Assembly (NCBI RefSeq): GCF_003046475.1
Contig: NZ_PZZZ01000006.1
Span: forward strand, 62,001-126,000
Reading direction: 5' to 3'
Origin: Mycoplana dimorpha
GTDB lineage: Bacteria; Pseudomonadota; Alphaproteobacteria; Rhizobiales; Rhizobiaceae
Length of the DNA stretch: 64,000 nt
A model generated the notes under the pieces. The model saw nothing but the letters and a program-made list of their open reading frames with translations, was not told the DNA's origin and did not search any database. Shown here one piece after another: positions 1 through 9,654 of the stretch. The translations under genes and the position numbers were made by a program. The stretch's first letter is position 1. Each line of letters starts with the position of its first letter.

Positions 1-958
1 TTCGGCGGACGCCGCCGAAGCGGCAGGGGCCAGGCTGATCGCCAACGCCAATGTCTACAAGCTCGAACATGACGAGAAGGGTAATATCACCGCGGCGCTC
101 TACTACGATCCCGACAGGGCTTCGCATCGTGTTACTGGCAAGACCTTCGTCGTCGCCGCCAACGGCATCGAAAGCCCGCGGCTGCTGCTGCTGTCAACCA
201 GCGACAAGTTTCCCAACGGGCTGGCCAACAGTTCCGATATGGTTGGGCGCAACTTGATGGATCACCCCAGTACCTCGCTGACCTTCGACGCCGACGAGGA
301 CGTCTGGCTGGGACGCGGACCGCAAAGCCCAAGCTCCATTAACGTCATGCGCGACGGCCCGTTCCGCTCCGAGCATGCGCCCTACCGCCTCGACTTCACC
401 AACATCTCGCGCGTCGATGGTGCGACGCGAGCCCTGATTGCGGCCGGCGTCTATGGCAGCGAACTGGGGAAACGTCTTCGATACAGCGCCGCTCGCGAGA
501 TGAACGTGAAGAACGTGCTGGAGGTGCTGCCGGATCCAGAACGCAGGATCACCCTGAGTTCGGAGAAGGATGAGATGGGCATTCCCAAGCCTGAGGCGCG
601 CTACTCGATCGACGATTACACGCGAAAAGGCCACGAACGCTCCCAGCAGGACTTCCAACGCATCGCCAATCTGATGGGCGGCAGCAACCTGCGCTTCAGC
701 AAGGAGGGCGAGTTCGCCAACAACCAGCATATCTGCGGCACGCTCAGCATGGGAAATGATCCCAGGACGTCGGTCTGCGATCAATGGGGACGGGCGCACG
801 ACCACGAGAATCTGTTCCTCGCCGGCACAGCCGTGCTCCCGACTTCCTCGACCTGCAATTCGACGGAGAACGGTCTTGCGGTGGCGCTGCGCTCGGTCGC
901 CCATGTTCTGGAGCAGCAGGGCGCCTCGACCAGTGCAACTGGGATATCAAAGTCATGA
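1..958 (+). CDS. GMC-family membrane-associated dehydrogenase, flavoprotein subunit (C-terminal part)
   Basis: The gene runs in from the left edge, so the N-terminal FAD-binding fold is missing and about 318 codons are visible (first full codon at base 2). The visible part has the GMC signatures: an FAD-fold stretch ending AANGIESPRLLLLS, MVGRNLMDHP, and a C-terminal block with HICGTLSMGNDP and the STENGLAVALR segment that carries the catalytic His/Asn region of the family. Its TGA overlaps the ATG of the triheme cytochrome c gene, so the two are translationally coupled. That pairing is the known layout of periplasmic gluconate 2-dehydrogenase, sorbitol and fructose dehydrogenases, in which electrons from a sugar or polyol pass from FAD to cytochrome c and ubiquinone. 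The substrate cannot be read from the sequence. A small third subunit would be expected upstream, outside the window. Confidence 0.88.
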   Translation, partial: SADAAEAAGARLIANANVYKLEHDEKGNITAALYYDPDRASHRVTGKTFVVAANGIESPRLLLLSTSDKFPNGLANSSDMVGRNLMDHPSTSLTFDADEDVWLGRGPQSPSSINVMRDGPFRSEHAPYRLDFTNISRVDGATRALIAAGVYGSELGKRLRYSAAREMNVKNVLEVLPDPERRITLSSEKDEMGIPKPEARYSIDDYTRKGHERSQQDFQRIANLMGGSNLRFSKEGEFANNQHICGTLSMGNDPRTSVCDQWGRAHDHENLFLAGTAVLPTSSTCNSTENGLAVALRSVAHVLEQQGASTSATGISKS

Positions 959-2358
959 GCCGTGCCGTGTCTGGCCTATTCGGCCGCATCGCGGTAGCGC
1001 TGGCACTGGCGGCGACCGCCTACGGGGTCACCAGCCCGGTCTTGGCCGCGGATGCAGAACTGATCGCCCGCGGCGAATATATCGCCACCGCATCCGATTG
1101 CATCGCCTGCCACACCGCGCCCGGCGGCGCAGCGATGGCCGGCGGCCTGGCGCTGTCGACTCCCATCGGTGCAATCATGGCGACCAACATCACGCCGTCG
1201 AAGCAAAACGGCATCGGCAACTATACGCTGAAGCAGTTCGACGCCGCGGTGCGCAAGGGCGTGCGCGCCGACGGCAAGCTGCTCTATCCAGCGATGCCCT
1301 ACACGGCCTATGCACTGCTTTCTGATGACGACGTCGCGGCACTTTATGCCTACTTCATGAATGGTGTGGCACCGGTCGAAACAAGGCCGCCGGAGACGAA
1401 GCTGCCATTCCCGTTCGACATCCGCCTGTCGATGGCCGGATGGAACCTGCTGTTCCTCGACAAGCGCCCGTTCGACCCGGACCCCGCCCACGACACCGAC
1501 TGGAACCGCGGCGCCTATCTCGTGCGCGGGCCCGCGCATTGCGGCACCTGCCATACACCGCGCAATCTCTTCATGGGCGAACAGGCGTCTTCCCAAATGG
1601 CGGGAGGCGATGTCGGCCCCTGGTATGCGCCCAACATCACATCCGACCCCAACAGCGGCATCGGCGGCTGGAGCGTGGAGGAACTGGTTGCCTACATGCG
1701 CGACGGCCATGTGGCCAAGAGTCAGGCGGCCGGCCCGATGGCTGAAGCAATCGACAACAGCCTCCGGTTCATGACGGAACCGGACTTGAAGGCCATGGCA
1801 GTCTACCTGAAAACCGTCCCCCCGGTTCGCGACCCGGCCGACACGCAGCCGGTCTTTGCCTGGGGCAGGCCGTCCGACGACCTGGCGAGCATCCGCGGCG
1901 CGGCGTGGCCGCAGGACCGCGATCAAATGAACGGGCCGCAGCTTTACGACGCCTATTGCGCGAGCTGCCATCAGGTGCAGGGCCAGGGCAGTTTTGAAGG
2001 CGGCCTGCCCTCGCTCGTGCACAACACCGCGCTCGGCCGTCAAAACACCAACAATCTGGTGATGGTGATCCTCAACGGGCTGCATCGGCAGCCGGACGTG
2101 TTGATGCCAGGCTTTGCCAGGGAGCTTTCGGATACCCAGGTCGCAACGCTGGGCAGTTATCTGATCCAGAATTTTGGCAACCCGGCGGCCAAGGTCACGG
2201 CGGCGCAGGTCGCAACGCTACGTGCCGGCGGCTCAACGTCGACCTGGCCGGTCTGGGCCGCCAGGGTCGGCCTCGCTGTCGCCGTGCTGGTCCTGATCGG
2301 CCTGATTGCCCTCTTGCTGCGCTGGAGAGGGAACAGGAGACTGGCGACGCAGCATTGA
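955..2358 (+). CDS. Triheme cytochrome c subunit of a GMC-type dehydrogenase
   Basis: A 467-residue protein with an N-terminal signal peptide (hydrophobic residues 11-30, cleavage near VLAA) and three c-type heme motifs: CIACH (49-53), CGTCH (196-200) and CASCH (335-339). A C-terminal hydrophobic helix (roughly 440-460) followed by arginines anchors it in the inner membrane facing the periplasm. This is the architecture of the cytochrome subunit of gluconate, sorbitol or alcohol dehydrogenase complexes. It should accept electrons from the preceding flavoprotein and hand them to the quinone pool. I chose the ATG at 955 because it overlaps the preceding stop (ATGA) and opens the signal peptide; the reading frame continues upstream only as a shadow of the dehydrogenase gene. 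Confidence 0.9.
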   Translation: MSRAVSGLFGRIAVALALAATAYGVTSPVLAADAELIARGEYIATASDCIACHTAPGGAAMAGGLALSTPIGAIMATNITPSKQNGIGNYTLKQFDAAVRKGVRADGKLLYPAMPYTAYALLSDDDVAALYAYFMNGVAPVETRPPETKLPFPFDIRLSMAGWNLLFLDKRPFDPDPAHDTDWNRGAYLVRGPAHCGTCHTPRNLFMGEQASSQMAGGDVGPWYAPNITSDPNSGIGGWSVEELVAYMRDGHVAKSQAAGPMAEAIDNSLRFMTEPDLKAMAVYLKTVPPVRDPADTQPVFAWGRPSDDLASIRGAAWPQDRDQMNGPQLYDAYCASCHQVQGQGSFEGGLPSLVHNTALGRQNTNNLVMVILNGLHRQPDVLMPGFARELSDTQVATLGSYLIQNFGNPAAKVTAAQVATLRAGGSTSTWPVWAARVGLAVAVLVLIGLIALLLRWRGNRRLATQH

Positions 2359-2532
2359 GTGGTGTGACTTGACGAGTACCGGTTCAGCGCGGCTTGTCGG
2401 CAGGGTGGAGCGGAAGCTGGTCATGCTTTGCGAGTGCGCCGTGGGGGACTCACAACCGCATGCGAACAAGACGGAACGCATCACGATAGCCACCATCAGC
2501 ATTGAGGTCGGCGCCCGCCAGAAAAAAAGCGC

Positions 2533-2563
2533 TTGACCTTGACATCATGGGAAGGTGCAGGAT
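2533..2563 (+). promoter_or_regulatory. CueR/HmrR-type copper promoter and operator upstream of copA
   Basis: A -35 box TTGACC (2533-2538) and a -10-like CAGGAT (2558-2563) are separated by 19 bp, the over-long spacer typical of MerR-family promoters. Across the spacer lies the dyad ACCTT-N11-AAGGT (2536-2556), which has the same length and arms as known CueR/HmrR sites. Transcription would start near 2570, just ahead of the copA ATG at 2586. The regulator is encoded at the end of the same operon, so it should activate its own synthesis when Cu(I) rises. Confidence 0.85.
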
Positions 2564-2585
2564 CGTCCCAGTGAAAGGGAAGATC

Positions 2586-5090
2586 ATGCTCACAATCCAA
2601 AAACCGGAAGACCGGCAGACGTTGAAACTGTCCATCGAGGACATGACCTGCGCATCCTGCGTGCGGCGGGTGGAAAAGGCGATCGCGAAGGTGCCCGGCG
2701 TCACCGATGCCGCCGTCAACCTCGCAACCGAGAAGGCCGACGTGACCTTCGCAGGCCGACCAAACGTCGCGGCAGTCGCAGATGCGGTGCGGGAAGCCGG
2801 CTACGGCGTGTCGGAGGAAACGCTGGAGTTTCCCGTCGAGGGCATGACCTGCGCCTCCTGCATCGCCCGCGTCGAAAAGGCGCTGAAGGCGGTTCCGGGG
2901 GTGATCGACGCCACCGCAAACCTGGCGAGCGAGCATGCGCGGGTGCGCTTCCTGCGGGGCGCGGTCGCCTTCGAGGACCTGGCCGAAGCCATCGAGAAGA
3001 CGGGCTACCGCGCCATCCGCGACACGGAAGCCGCCGCTGCGCCCTCGGACGAGGAGCGCCGGGCCGGCGAGATCGCGGCACTCCGGCGGTCGCTGATCGT
3101 CGCCGCCGTTTTGACCGCGCCACTCTTCGTCATGGAGATGGGCGCCCATGCGGTGCCGGCCTTCGGCCACTCCATCCACGACACGCTCGGCATGCAGGCG
3201 AGCCGGGTGATCCAGTTCGTTCTGGCGACGCTGGTGCTTGCCGGCCCCGGCCTGCGCTTCTTCAGGAAGGGCGTGCCGAGCCTGCTGCGCGGCACCCCCG
3301 ACATGAACGCGCTGGTGGTGATCGGCACGGCGGCCGCCTGGGGTTTTTCGACCGTCGCGACCTTCGCCCCCGGCCTTCTTCCCGGCGGCACTGCCAACGT
3401 CTATTTCGAGGCGGCCGCCGTCATCGTCACGCTGATCCTCGCCGGCCGCTACCTGGAGGCCCGCGCCAAGGGCCGCACCGGCGAGGCGATCCGCCATCTC
3501 GCCGGCCTGCGCGCCACCTCTGCCCGCGTCCTCAAGGACGGCGAGCCGGTGGACGTTCCACTGGAGGCGGTCGTGCCGGGCGATATCGTGCTGGTGCGGC
3601 CGGGCGAAAAGGTGGCAGTCGACGGCGAGGTGACGGAGGGCCGCTCCTTTGTCGACGAATCGATGATCACCGGCGAGCCGATGCCGGTCGAGCGCAAGCC
3701 GGGCGACAGCGTCACCGGCGGCACGATGAACACGACCGGTTCGTTTTCCTTCCGCGCCACCCGCGTCGGCGCCGATACGGTGCTGTCGCAGATCATCCGC
3801 ATGGTCGAGGACGCCCAGGCCGCCAAGCTGCCGATCCAGGCGCTGGTCGACCGCGTCACCCAGTGGTTCGTGCCGGCGATCATCGCCGTCGCGCTCGTCA
3901 CCTTCGGCCTCTGGTACGTGCTCGGGCCGAGCCCGGAACTGGCCCATGCGCTGGTCGCCGCCGTCGCCGTGCTGATCATCGCCTGCCCTTGCGCCATGGG
4001 GCTTGCGACGCCGACCTCGATCATCACCGGCACCGGGCGCGCCGCCGAGCTCGGCGTGCTGTTCCGCCAGGGCACGGCGCTGCAGACGCTGGAATCGACC
4101 GACGTCGTCGCCGTCGACAAGACCGGCACGCTGACGCTCGGCCGGCCCGAACTGACCGAAATCGTGCCGGCGCCCGGCTTCGACCGCAGCGAGGTGCTGT
4201 CGCTGGTCGCCGCCGCCGAGGTGCGGTCCGAACACCCGATCGCGCTCGCGATCCACGAGGCTGCGAAGGCCGAGGGGCTGGACATTCCCGCCGCCGAGGC
4301 CTTCGAGGCGACCTCCGGCCAGGGCATCTCAGCGACCGTTTCCGGCCGCCGGATCGAGTCCGGCTCGGTCGGATTCATGGCCGCGCGCGGGCTTGACGTC
4401 GCCCCGTTCGAAAGGGAGGCGGAGCGGCTGGCGGCCGCAGGCGCCTCGCCGCTCTATGCAGCGATCGACGGCAAGCTGGCGGCGCTCTTCGCCGTCACCG
4501 ATCCGATCAAGCCGACGACGAATGAGGCGATCGCGCAACTGAAGGCGCTCGGCGTCGAGGTGGTGATGATCACCGGCGACAACCGCCGCACTGCCGAAGC
4601 GGTTGCAGCCACGCTCGGCATCGATCGGGTGATGGCCGAGGTGCTGCCGGACGGCAAGGTCGCCGCGGTCAAGTCGCTCGCTGAGGGCGGCCGAAAGAAG
4701 GTCGCGTTCGTCGGGGACGGCATCAACGACGCCCCTGCCCTTGCTGCCGCCGACACCGGCATCGCGATCGGCACCGGCACGGACGTGGCGATCGAAAGCG
4801 CCGACATCGTGCTGATGGCCGGCGACATGCGCGGGGTCGCGACCGGCATCGCAATCTCGAGAGCGACGATGAGGAACATCCGCCAGAACCTGTTCTGGGC
4901 CTTCGGCTACAACGTCGCGCTGATCCCGGTCGCCGCCGGCGTCCTCTACCCGGCCTTCGGCATCCTGCTGTCGCCAGCGATCGCCGCGGGCGCCATGGCG
5001 CTCTCCAGCGTCTTCGTCGTCAGCAATGCGTTGCGGCTGAAGCGGTTCCGCCCCGCCTCCGCAGTAGCAGCGCAGGAGGCCCGGGCATGA
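2586..5090 (+). CDS. copA: Cu(I)-exporting P1B-type ATPase
   Basis: An 834-residue copper efflux pump of the inner membrane. Two tandem N-terminal heavy-metal-associated domains each have MTCASC (cysteines 22/25 and 89/92). Eight hydrophobic segments follow, with the Cu(I) transport motif CPC (467-469), the TGE actuator motif (TGEPMP), the phosphorylated aspartate in DKTGT (D511), and the TGD and [10 protein letters not shown] hinge motifs. A longer frame begins at a TTG at 2502, but the promoter lies inside that extension, so ATG 2586 is the start. The stop overlaps the start of the MerR-family regulator gene (ATGA). The CPC motif and CueR-type operator together make copper, rather than zinc or cadmium, the likely substrate. 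Confidence 0.95.
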   Translation: MLTIQKPEDRQTLKLSIEDMTCASCVRRVEKAIAKVPGVTDAAVNLATEKADVTFAGRPNVAAVADAVREAGYGVSEETLEFPVEGMTCASCIARVEKALKAVPGVIDATANLASEHARVRFLRGAVAFEDLAEAIEKTGYRAIRDTEAAAAPSDEERRAGEIAALRRSLIVAAVLTAPLFVMEMGAHAVPAFGHSIHDTLGMQASRVIQFVLATLVLAGPGLRFFRKGVPSLLRGTPDMNALVVIGTAAAWGFSTVATFAPGLLPGGTANVYFEAAAVIVTLILAGRYLEARAKGRTGEAIRHLAGLRATSARVLKDGEPVDVPLEAVVPGDIVLVRPGEKVAVDGEVTEGRSFVDESMITGEPMPVERKPGDSVTGGTMNTTGSFSFRATRVGADTVLSQIIRMVEDAQAAKLPIQALVDRVTQWFVPAIIAVALVTFGLWYVLGPSPELAHALVAAVAVLIIACPCAMGLATPTSIITGTGRAAELGVLFRQGTALQTLESTDVVAVDKTGTLTLGRPELTEIVPAPGFDRSEVLSLVAAAEVRSEHPIALAIHEAAKAEGLDIPAAEAFEATSGQGISATVSGRRIESGSVGFMAARGLDVAPFEREAERLAAAGASPLYAAIDGKLAALFAVTDPIKPTTNEAIAQLKALGVEVVMITGDNRRTAEAVAATLGIDRVMAEVLPDGKVAAVKSLAEGGRKKVAFVGDGINDAPALAAADTGIAIGTGTDVAIESADIVLMAGDMRGVATGIAISRATMRNIRQNLFWAFGYNVALIPVAAGVLYPAFGILLSPAIAAGAMALSSVFVVSNALRLKRFRPASAVAAQEARA

Positions 5091-5497
5091 ACATCGGCGA
5101 AGCGGCCGCCGCCAGCGGCGTCTCGGCAAAGATGATCCGGCACTACGAAGCGATCGGCCTCATCGAAGCGGCCGGCCGCACCGGCTCGGGTTATCGCACC
5201 TACGGGCAGAAGGATCTCGCCACCCTCACCTTCATCCGCCGCGCTCGCGACCTCGGCTTCTCGATCGCCCAGATCCGCGACCTGCTTGCACTCTGGCGGG
5301 ACCGCAGCCGGGCCTCGGCCGACGTCAAGCGCATCGCAGGCGCGCATATCGAGGAGTTGACGGCAAAGATGCGGCAACTGCAGGAGATGGTAATGACCCT
5401 GCAGCACCTTTCGGCCCATTGCCACGGCGACGACCGGCCGGACTGCCCAATCCTCGAGCGACTGGCGACCGGCGGGGCCGGAAAGGATTGCTGCTGA
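5087..5497 (+). CDS. hmrR: MerR-family copper-responsive activator (CueR/HmrR)
   Basis: A 136-residue MerR-family activator. The N-terminal winged helix-turn-helix covers residues 1-70 ([21 protein letters not shown]), a dimerisation helix covers about 80-108, and the Cu(I)-binding loop has cysteines 112 and 120 separated by seven residues, the same positions as in E. coli CueR. Further cysteines sit at the extreme C-terminus (135-136). It should bind the 19-bp-spacer promoter at 2533-2563 and activate copA-hmrR when it binds monovalent copper. It overlaps copA by four bases and is made from the same transcript. Confidence 0.93.
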   Translation: MNIGEAAAASGVSAKMIRHYEAIGLIEAAGRTGSGYRTYGQKDLATLTFIRRARDLGFSIAQIRDLLALWRDRSRASADVKRIAGAHIEELTAKMRQLQEMVMTLQHLSAHCHGDDRPDCPILERLATGGAGKDCC

Positions 5498-5650
5498 GCG
5501 CCGCTCCTTCTGCCGCCGAGAGGCGGATCCCGGCCATGCGCAGCCCCCGCGTTCGCCTTGAGGACCGAAGCTCCGCTTGTCTCCCGAACTGCAGTCTGCT
5601 TCTCGTGGCGGTTGCGAACCCAAAACCGCTGAGCAGGCTCTGATATCGTC

Positions 5651-6079
5651 TTACTGCACCTTTTCCACCTGGCCGCGGATCTCGCCGTCAGGGAACTTGT
5701 CGGTATGGACGTTCAGATACCATTTGCCGGCCTGCAGGTCAGCCAACTGCTCGTCGGTGATGTCGGCCGAACCGGACGCCAGGGAGTCGGAGATGTCGAT
5801 GACCGGATCGGCATTCTTGCCCGGGTCCGCCGGTCCGTGAAAATGCGCGGCAACCGGTTCGCCGGACAGGTTGCTGGTGGTGACGGTCCATGTCAGCCGC
5901 TTCGCGGCGGTGTCGACAGTGACATCGCCGACGCCCGTCGCGGCGCTGTCGTTGGGCGGCACTTCGCTCCAGCCCTTCATATCGGCCATGAACTTCAAGG
6001 TTTCGGCAAAGGCGGGATTGCTGGCCAGGATAGCGGCTACGGCCAGTCCGGTTAGAAGAGAATTCCTGCAACGCCACAT
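5651..6079 (-). CDS. CHRD-domain secreted protein
   Basis: A 142-residue exported protein with a signal peptide (residues 1-25, cleavage after NPAFA). Nearly all the rest is one CHRD domain, recognisable by SEVPPNDSAATG, the AAHFHGPADPG loop and the C-terminal YLNVHTDKFPDGEIRGQ block. CHRD domains were named after chordin; the function of the bacterial single-domain forms is not established. An excellent ribosome site (AGGAGG, 8 bases before the ATG) fixes the start. It is a single gene transcribed against the copper operon, with nothing recognisable between them. Confidence 0.85.
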   Translation of the reverse strand: MWRCRNSLLTGLAVAAILASNPAFAETLKFMADMKGWSEVPPNDSAATGVGDVTVDTAAKRLTWTVTTSNLSGEPVAAHFHGPADPGKNADPVIDISDSLASGSADITDEQLADLQAGKWYLNVHTDKFPDGEIRGQVEKVQ

Positions 6080-6307
6080 CGCTCACCTCCTAAGGGTCTG
6101 CCACGCTCCAAGCGCTCGAAACTTGTGAGAGCGGCCTCGGTTCCGTTCCGAAGTCGGTTTGCGTGCCGAGCCATCGCGACCTCGGACACCGCGAGTTGGC
6201 GACCGGCTATCGTCGCCAATATTCATGGCGATCAACTTGAGTTGAGTTCCGATAGGTCTGCACCTGAGCCAGACTGACGACAGCCGTGCGCAGGAAAGGA
6301 TTCGGAC

Positions 6308-7795
6308 ATGCATCGCCACCCGCTCTTCGCCGCCGTCGTCGCATTATGCCTTTCCGTCGCGACGCCGCTTTTCGCGCAGGACGCCGGAAATAACGGCGGC
6401 GCCGCCAGCGGGATCCTCGACCTTCTGCCTGCCGACGCCGTCACCGAGCACGTCCTCAAGCGTCCGTCCGGCGACCTCTCCTATGTCGCCACCGCCGGCA
6501 CGCTCGAACTTCGCGACCAGGACGGCAAGATTTCGGCGAAGGTCTTCTACACCGCCTATGTGGCCAAGGAGGCCGGCGTCGACCGGCCGCTCACCTTCGC
6601 CTTCAACGGCGGGCCCGGCGCCGCCTCGGCCTACCTGCACCTGGGACTCGTCGGCCCGCGGGTGCTGGAGTTCGACGCCCGCAATCGGGACGGCACGAAG
6701 CCGGCCCTCTCCGACAATCCCGACAGCTGGCTCGACTTCACCGATCTCGTCCTCATCGATCCGGTCGGCACCGGCTGGAGCCGGCCTGCCGGCAAGGAGG
6801 CGGAGGGAGCCTTCTATGGGGTACGGCAGGACGCCGAAAGCCTGGCGAAGGTGATTGCGCTCTACCTGCAGAAGGCCGGCCGAATGGCGGCACCAAAATT
6901 TCTCCTCGGCGAAAGCTATGGCGGTTTCCGGGCGGCCAAGGTGGCCACCGCCCTGAAGGAGGGGCAGGGTATCGTCGTTTCGGGGATCATCATGCTCTCG
7001 CCGCTGATCAATGGCAGCCTGGTGTTCGACAGCGACGACCCGCTCGACGCCGCCCTGCAACTCCCCTCGCTCGCGGCCGCGGCGCTCGAGCGCAAGGGCG
7101 CGTTCAGCGAGGAGGCCGTGGCGGCGGCAGAGCGGTTCGCGATGACCGACTACCTCGTTTCGCTAGCCGGCCCCTTCCCGACCGGCGAGGAGGCGGAGCG
7201 CTTCTACACGCGGGTGGCGGCACTGACGGGGATCGAAAAGGCGGAGGTGGCCCGCGCCCGCGGCTTTGTCGGCGACATCTACACCAAGAGCATTGCCGGC
7301 GCGCCCGGCAAGGTCGCGAGCCCCTACGATGCGGCCTTTCTCGCCGACGACCCTTATCCCGAAACCGCCGCCGACCGCGGCGCCGATCCGATCCTTGACG
7401 GGCTCACCCGCGCCTACGGCGCCGCCTTCTCGGCCTATGCCCGCGACGAACTGGGCTTTTCCACCAGTCTGACCTATCGCCTCCTCGACAAGGAGGTGAA
7501 CCGCCACTGGGACTGGAACGGCTCCCGCTCCCAGGTCAGCGTCACGCCCGACCTGCGCGATCTCCTGTCGGTCGTTCCCTCGTTCCGGCTGCTGGTCGCA
7601 CATGGCTACAGCGACGCGCTGACCCCCTATGGCGCCAGCCGCTACGTCCTCGACCACCTGCCGCCGGCGCTCGTCGCCGACCGCGCGACGCTCGAAGTCT
7701 ATCGGGGCGGCCACATGTTCTACACCAATCCGGACGAGCGGCGGAAGCTGACCGCCGATGTTCGGTCGTTCTATGCCGGACGGGACAAGGACTGA
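6308..7795 (+). CDS. Exported serine carboxypeptidase, S10 family
   Basis: A 495-residue alpha/beta-hydrolase of the S10 carboxypeptidase family with a signal peptide (residues 1-23, LFAQ). Family marks are FNGGPGAASAYLHLG (oxyanion and substrate region, near 99-113), the nucleophile serine in GESYGG (S203), an aspartate in HGYSDALTPYG, and the terminal histidine in GGHMFYTNPDERR. It should remove C-terminal residues from peptides in the periplasm or outside the cell. A Shine-Dalgarno AAAGGA lies shortly before the ATG. It stands alone, with the CHRD gene upstream on the other strand and an aldehyde dehydrogenase 140 bp downstream. Confidence 0.88.
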   Translation: MHRHPLFAAVVALCLSVATPLFAQDAGNNGGAASGILDLLPADAVTEHVLKRPSGDLSYVATAGTLELRDQDGKISAKVFYTAYVAKEAGVDRPLTFAFNGGPGAASAYLHLGLVGPRVLEFDARNRDGTKPALSDNPDSWLDFTDLVLIDPVGTGWSRPAGKEAEGAFYGVRQDAESLAKVIALYLQKAGRMAAPKFLLGESYGGFRAAKVATALKEGQGIVVSGIIMLSPLINGSLVFDSDDPLDAALQLPSLAAAALERKGAFSEEAVAAAERFAMTDYLVSLAGPFPTGEEAERFYTRVAALTGIEKAEVARARGFVGDIYTKSIAGAPGKVASPYDAAFLADDPYPETAADRGADPILDGLTRAYGAAFSAYARDELGFSTSLTYRLLDKEVNRHWDWNGSRSQVSVTPDLRDLLSVVPSFRLLVAHGYSDALTPYGASRYVLDHLPPALVADRATLEVYRGGHMFYTNPDERRKLTADVRSFYAGRDKD

Positions 7796-7935
7796 CCGCC
7801 GGACCGGACCTGCGAAAAAATGTGATCACATTTGCTGGGGAGGCCTTGCGCTTTCCGTCCCGGCAGTCGACATTCGCCGCCGGCTGGCCGCGGCGCCGGG
7901 CGCACGGCCAAGACAGTGAATGGATGGAGGAAAGC

Positions 7936-9369
7936 ATGCTCGACAAACGCAAGTTTTATATCGATGGCAAGTGGGTCGATCCGCTGAAGGCCAATGACCT
8001 GGAGGTCATCAACCCCGCCACGGAACGGCCGATCGCCTGGATCTCCATGGGCACCGCCGCCGATATCGACCGCGCCGTCGCCGCGGCGAAGCGGGCGTTT
8101 TCCACCTATAGCCGCACGAGCGTCGACGAGCGCATCGCGCTGCTGGAAAAGCTGCTCTCCATCTACAAGCGCCGCTATGACGAGATGGCCCGCACGATCA
8201 CGCTCGAGCTCGGCGCGCCGATCACCATGAGCACCGAGCAGCAGGCCGATGTCGGTGTCGGCCACCTGCAGGGCTTCATCGATGCGCTGAAGCGGCTGAA
8301 GAGCCGCGAGGTACTGCCCAACGGCGACGTGGTTAGGCGCGAGCCGATCGGCGTCTGCGGCCTGATCACTCCCTGGAACTGGCCGATCAACCAGATCGCG
8401 CTGAAGGTGGTGCCGGCGCTGGCGACCGGCTGCACCTGCGTGCTCAAGCCGTCCGAATTCACCCCGCTCAACGCCCTGCTCTATGCCGAGATGGTCGACG
8501 AGGCCGGCTTCCCGGCCGGCACGTTCAACCTCGTCAACGGCGACGGCCTCGAATGCGGCGCGGCCCTTTCGAAGCACATGGACATCGACATGATGTCGTT
8601 CACCGGCTCGACCCGCGCCGGCATCGCGGTCAGCAAGGACGCCGCGGACACCGTCAAGCGCGTCACGCTGGAACTCGGCGGCAAGTCGCCGAACCTCGTA
8701 TTTGCCGATGCGGACCTCGAAGGCCGCGTCGCCGGCAGCGTCGCCGAGTGCTTCAACAATTCCGGCCAGTCCTGCGATGCGCCGACGCGCATGCTCGTCG
8801 AGCGCTCCGTCTACGACATGGTGCTGGAGATCGCCGAGCGCGCCGGCAAGGCGGCGACCGTCGGCAATCCGGAAGAGCCGGGCAGCCACATCGGCCCGCT
8901 CGTCTCGCACGTCCAGTTCGGCCGGGTGCAGGCGCTCATCGAGGCGGGCGTGGCCGAGGGCGCGCGTGTTCTGGTCGGAGGACCCGGCAAGCCGGAGGGC
9001 TACGAGACCGGCTACTATGTCCGCCCGACGATCTTCGCCGACGTCAAGAACGACATGCGCATCGCCCGCGAGGAGGTGTTCGGCCCCGTTCTTTCGATCA
9101 TCCCCTTCGATACCGAGGAGGAGGCGATCGCGATCGCCAACGACACGGATTACGGCCTCGCCGCCTATGTCCAGACCGGTGATCCGGACCGCGCCGAACG
9201 CGTCGCCGCACGCCTTCGGGCCGGCATGGTCCACATCAACGGTGGACCGCATCGCTACGGCAGCCCGTTCGGCGGCTACAAGCAGTCCGGCAACGGCCGC
9301 GAGGGCGGCATCTTCGGCCTGGAGGATTTCCTCGAGGTGAAGACCGTCCATCGCCCCGACGCCGCCTGA
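7936..9369 (+). CDS. NAD(P)-dependent aldehyde dehydrogenase
   Basis: A 477-residue class-3-like ALDH superfamily enzyme that oxidises an aldehyde to the acid. Visible motifs are PWNWPINQ, the glutamate in LELGGKSPN, the catalytic cysteine in NNSGQSCDAPTRM and the C-terminal EVFGPVLS. Substrate specificity is not readable; this length and cysteine context are common in broad-substrate bacterial ALDHs. The frame stays open upstream to 7822, but GGAGG at 7926-7930 points to ATG 7936. It appears to be monocistronic. Confidence 0.9.
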   Translation: MLDKRKFYIDGKWVDPLKANDLEVINPATERPIAWISMGTAADIDRAVAAAKRAFSTYSRTSVDERIALLEKLLSIYKRRYDEMARTITLELGAPITMSTEQQADVGVGHLQGFIDALKRLKSREVLPNGDVVRREPIGVCGLITPWNWPINQIALKVVPALATGCTCVLKPSEFTPLNALLYAEMVDEAGFPAGTFNLVNGDGLECGAALSKHMDIDMMSFTGSTRAGIAVSKDAADTVKRVTLELGGKSPNLVFADADLEGRVAGSVAECFNNSGQSCDAPTRMLVERSVYDMVLEIAERAGKAATVGNPEEPGSHIGPLVSHVQFGRVQALIEAGVAEGARVLVGGPGKPEGYETGYYVRPTIFADVKNDMRIAREEVFGPVLSIIPFDTEEEAIAIANDTDYGLAAYVQTGDPDRAERVAARLRAGMVHINGGPHRYGSPFGGYKQSGNGREGGIFGLEDFLEVKTVHRPDAA

Positions 9370-9470
9370 GCGGGCCGCTTGCCGTCGGACAAGTGATCGA
9401 CCGGGCGCATCGGCGTGCGCCCGGTCCGTTCTTCTGACGTTAAATCGCCGAACGGCGGCCAAATCGAGCC

Positions 9471-9583
9471 GTCATACCGGACTTGATCAGGCATCCAGCG
9501 CGCTCACGTCCTGAGCGCAAAAGCGTCTCTATCGCGCCGCAGACGCGGCGCCGCTGGACCCCGAATCAAGTTCGGGGTGACGG
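9471..9583. repeat. RIME-like palindromic intergenic repeat, copy 1
   Basis: A roughly 113-bp element that can fold into three hairpins: a left arm around CCGGACTTGATCAGG, a middle arm around GCGCTC...GAGCGC, and a right arm with CCCCGAATCAAGTTCGGGG. Two near-identical elements occur at 43038-43150 and 59604-59714. The layout matches rhizobial intergenic mosaic elements (RIME). It lies between the aldehyde dehydrogenase gene and the convergent amidase gene, the usual kind of site. Confidence 0.85.
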
Positions 9584-9654
9584 AAATAGGAAGCCCTCGC
9601 AATCATGGGTTTTCGAATGGGCCCGGCGTTCCTGTTGTCGCCGGGCTGGTACAG

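Noticed and set aside
2502-2585. N-terminal extension of copA from a TTG start
   Set aside because: The CueR-type -35, spacer and -10 lie inside it, and no ribosome site precedes the TTG.
2555-4396. 613-codon plus-strand frame inside copA
   Set aside because: It is a +1-type shadow of copA with arginine-rich, repetitive composition.
7771-9462. 563-codon minus-strand frame opposite the aldehyde dehydrogenase
   Set aside because: Antisense shadow; the plus-strand frame carries all ALDH motifs.
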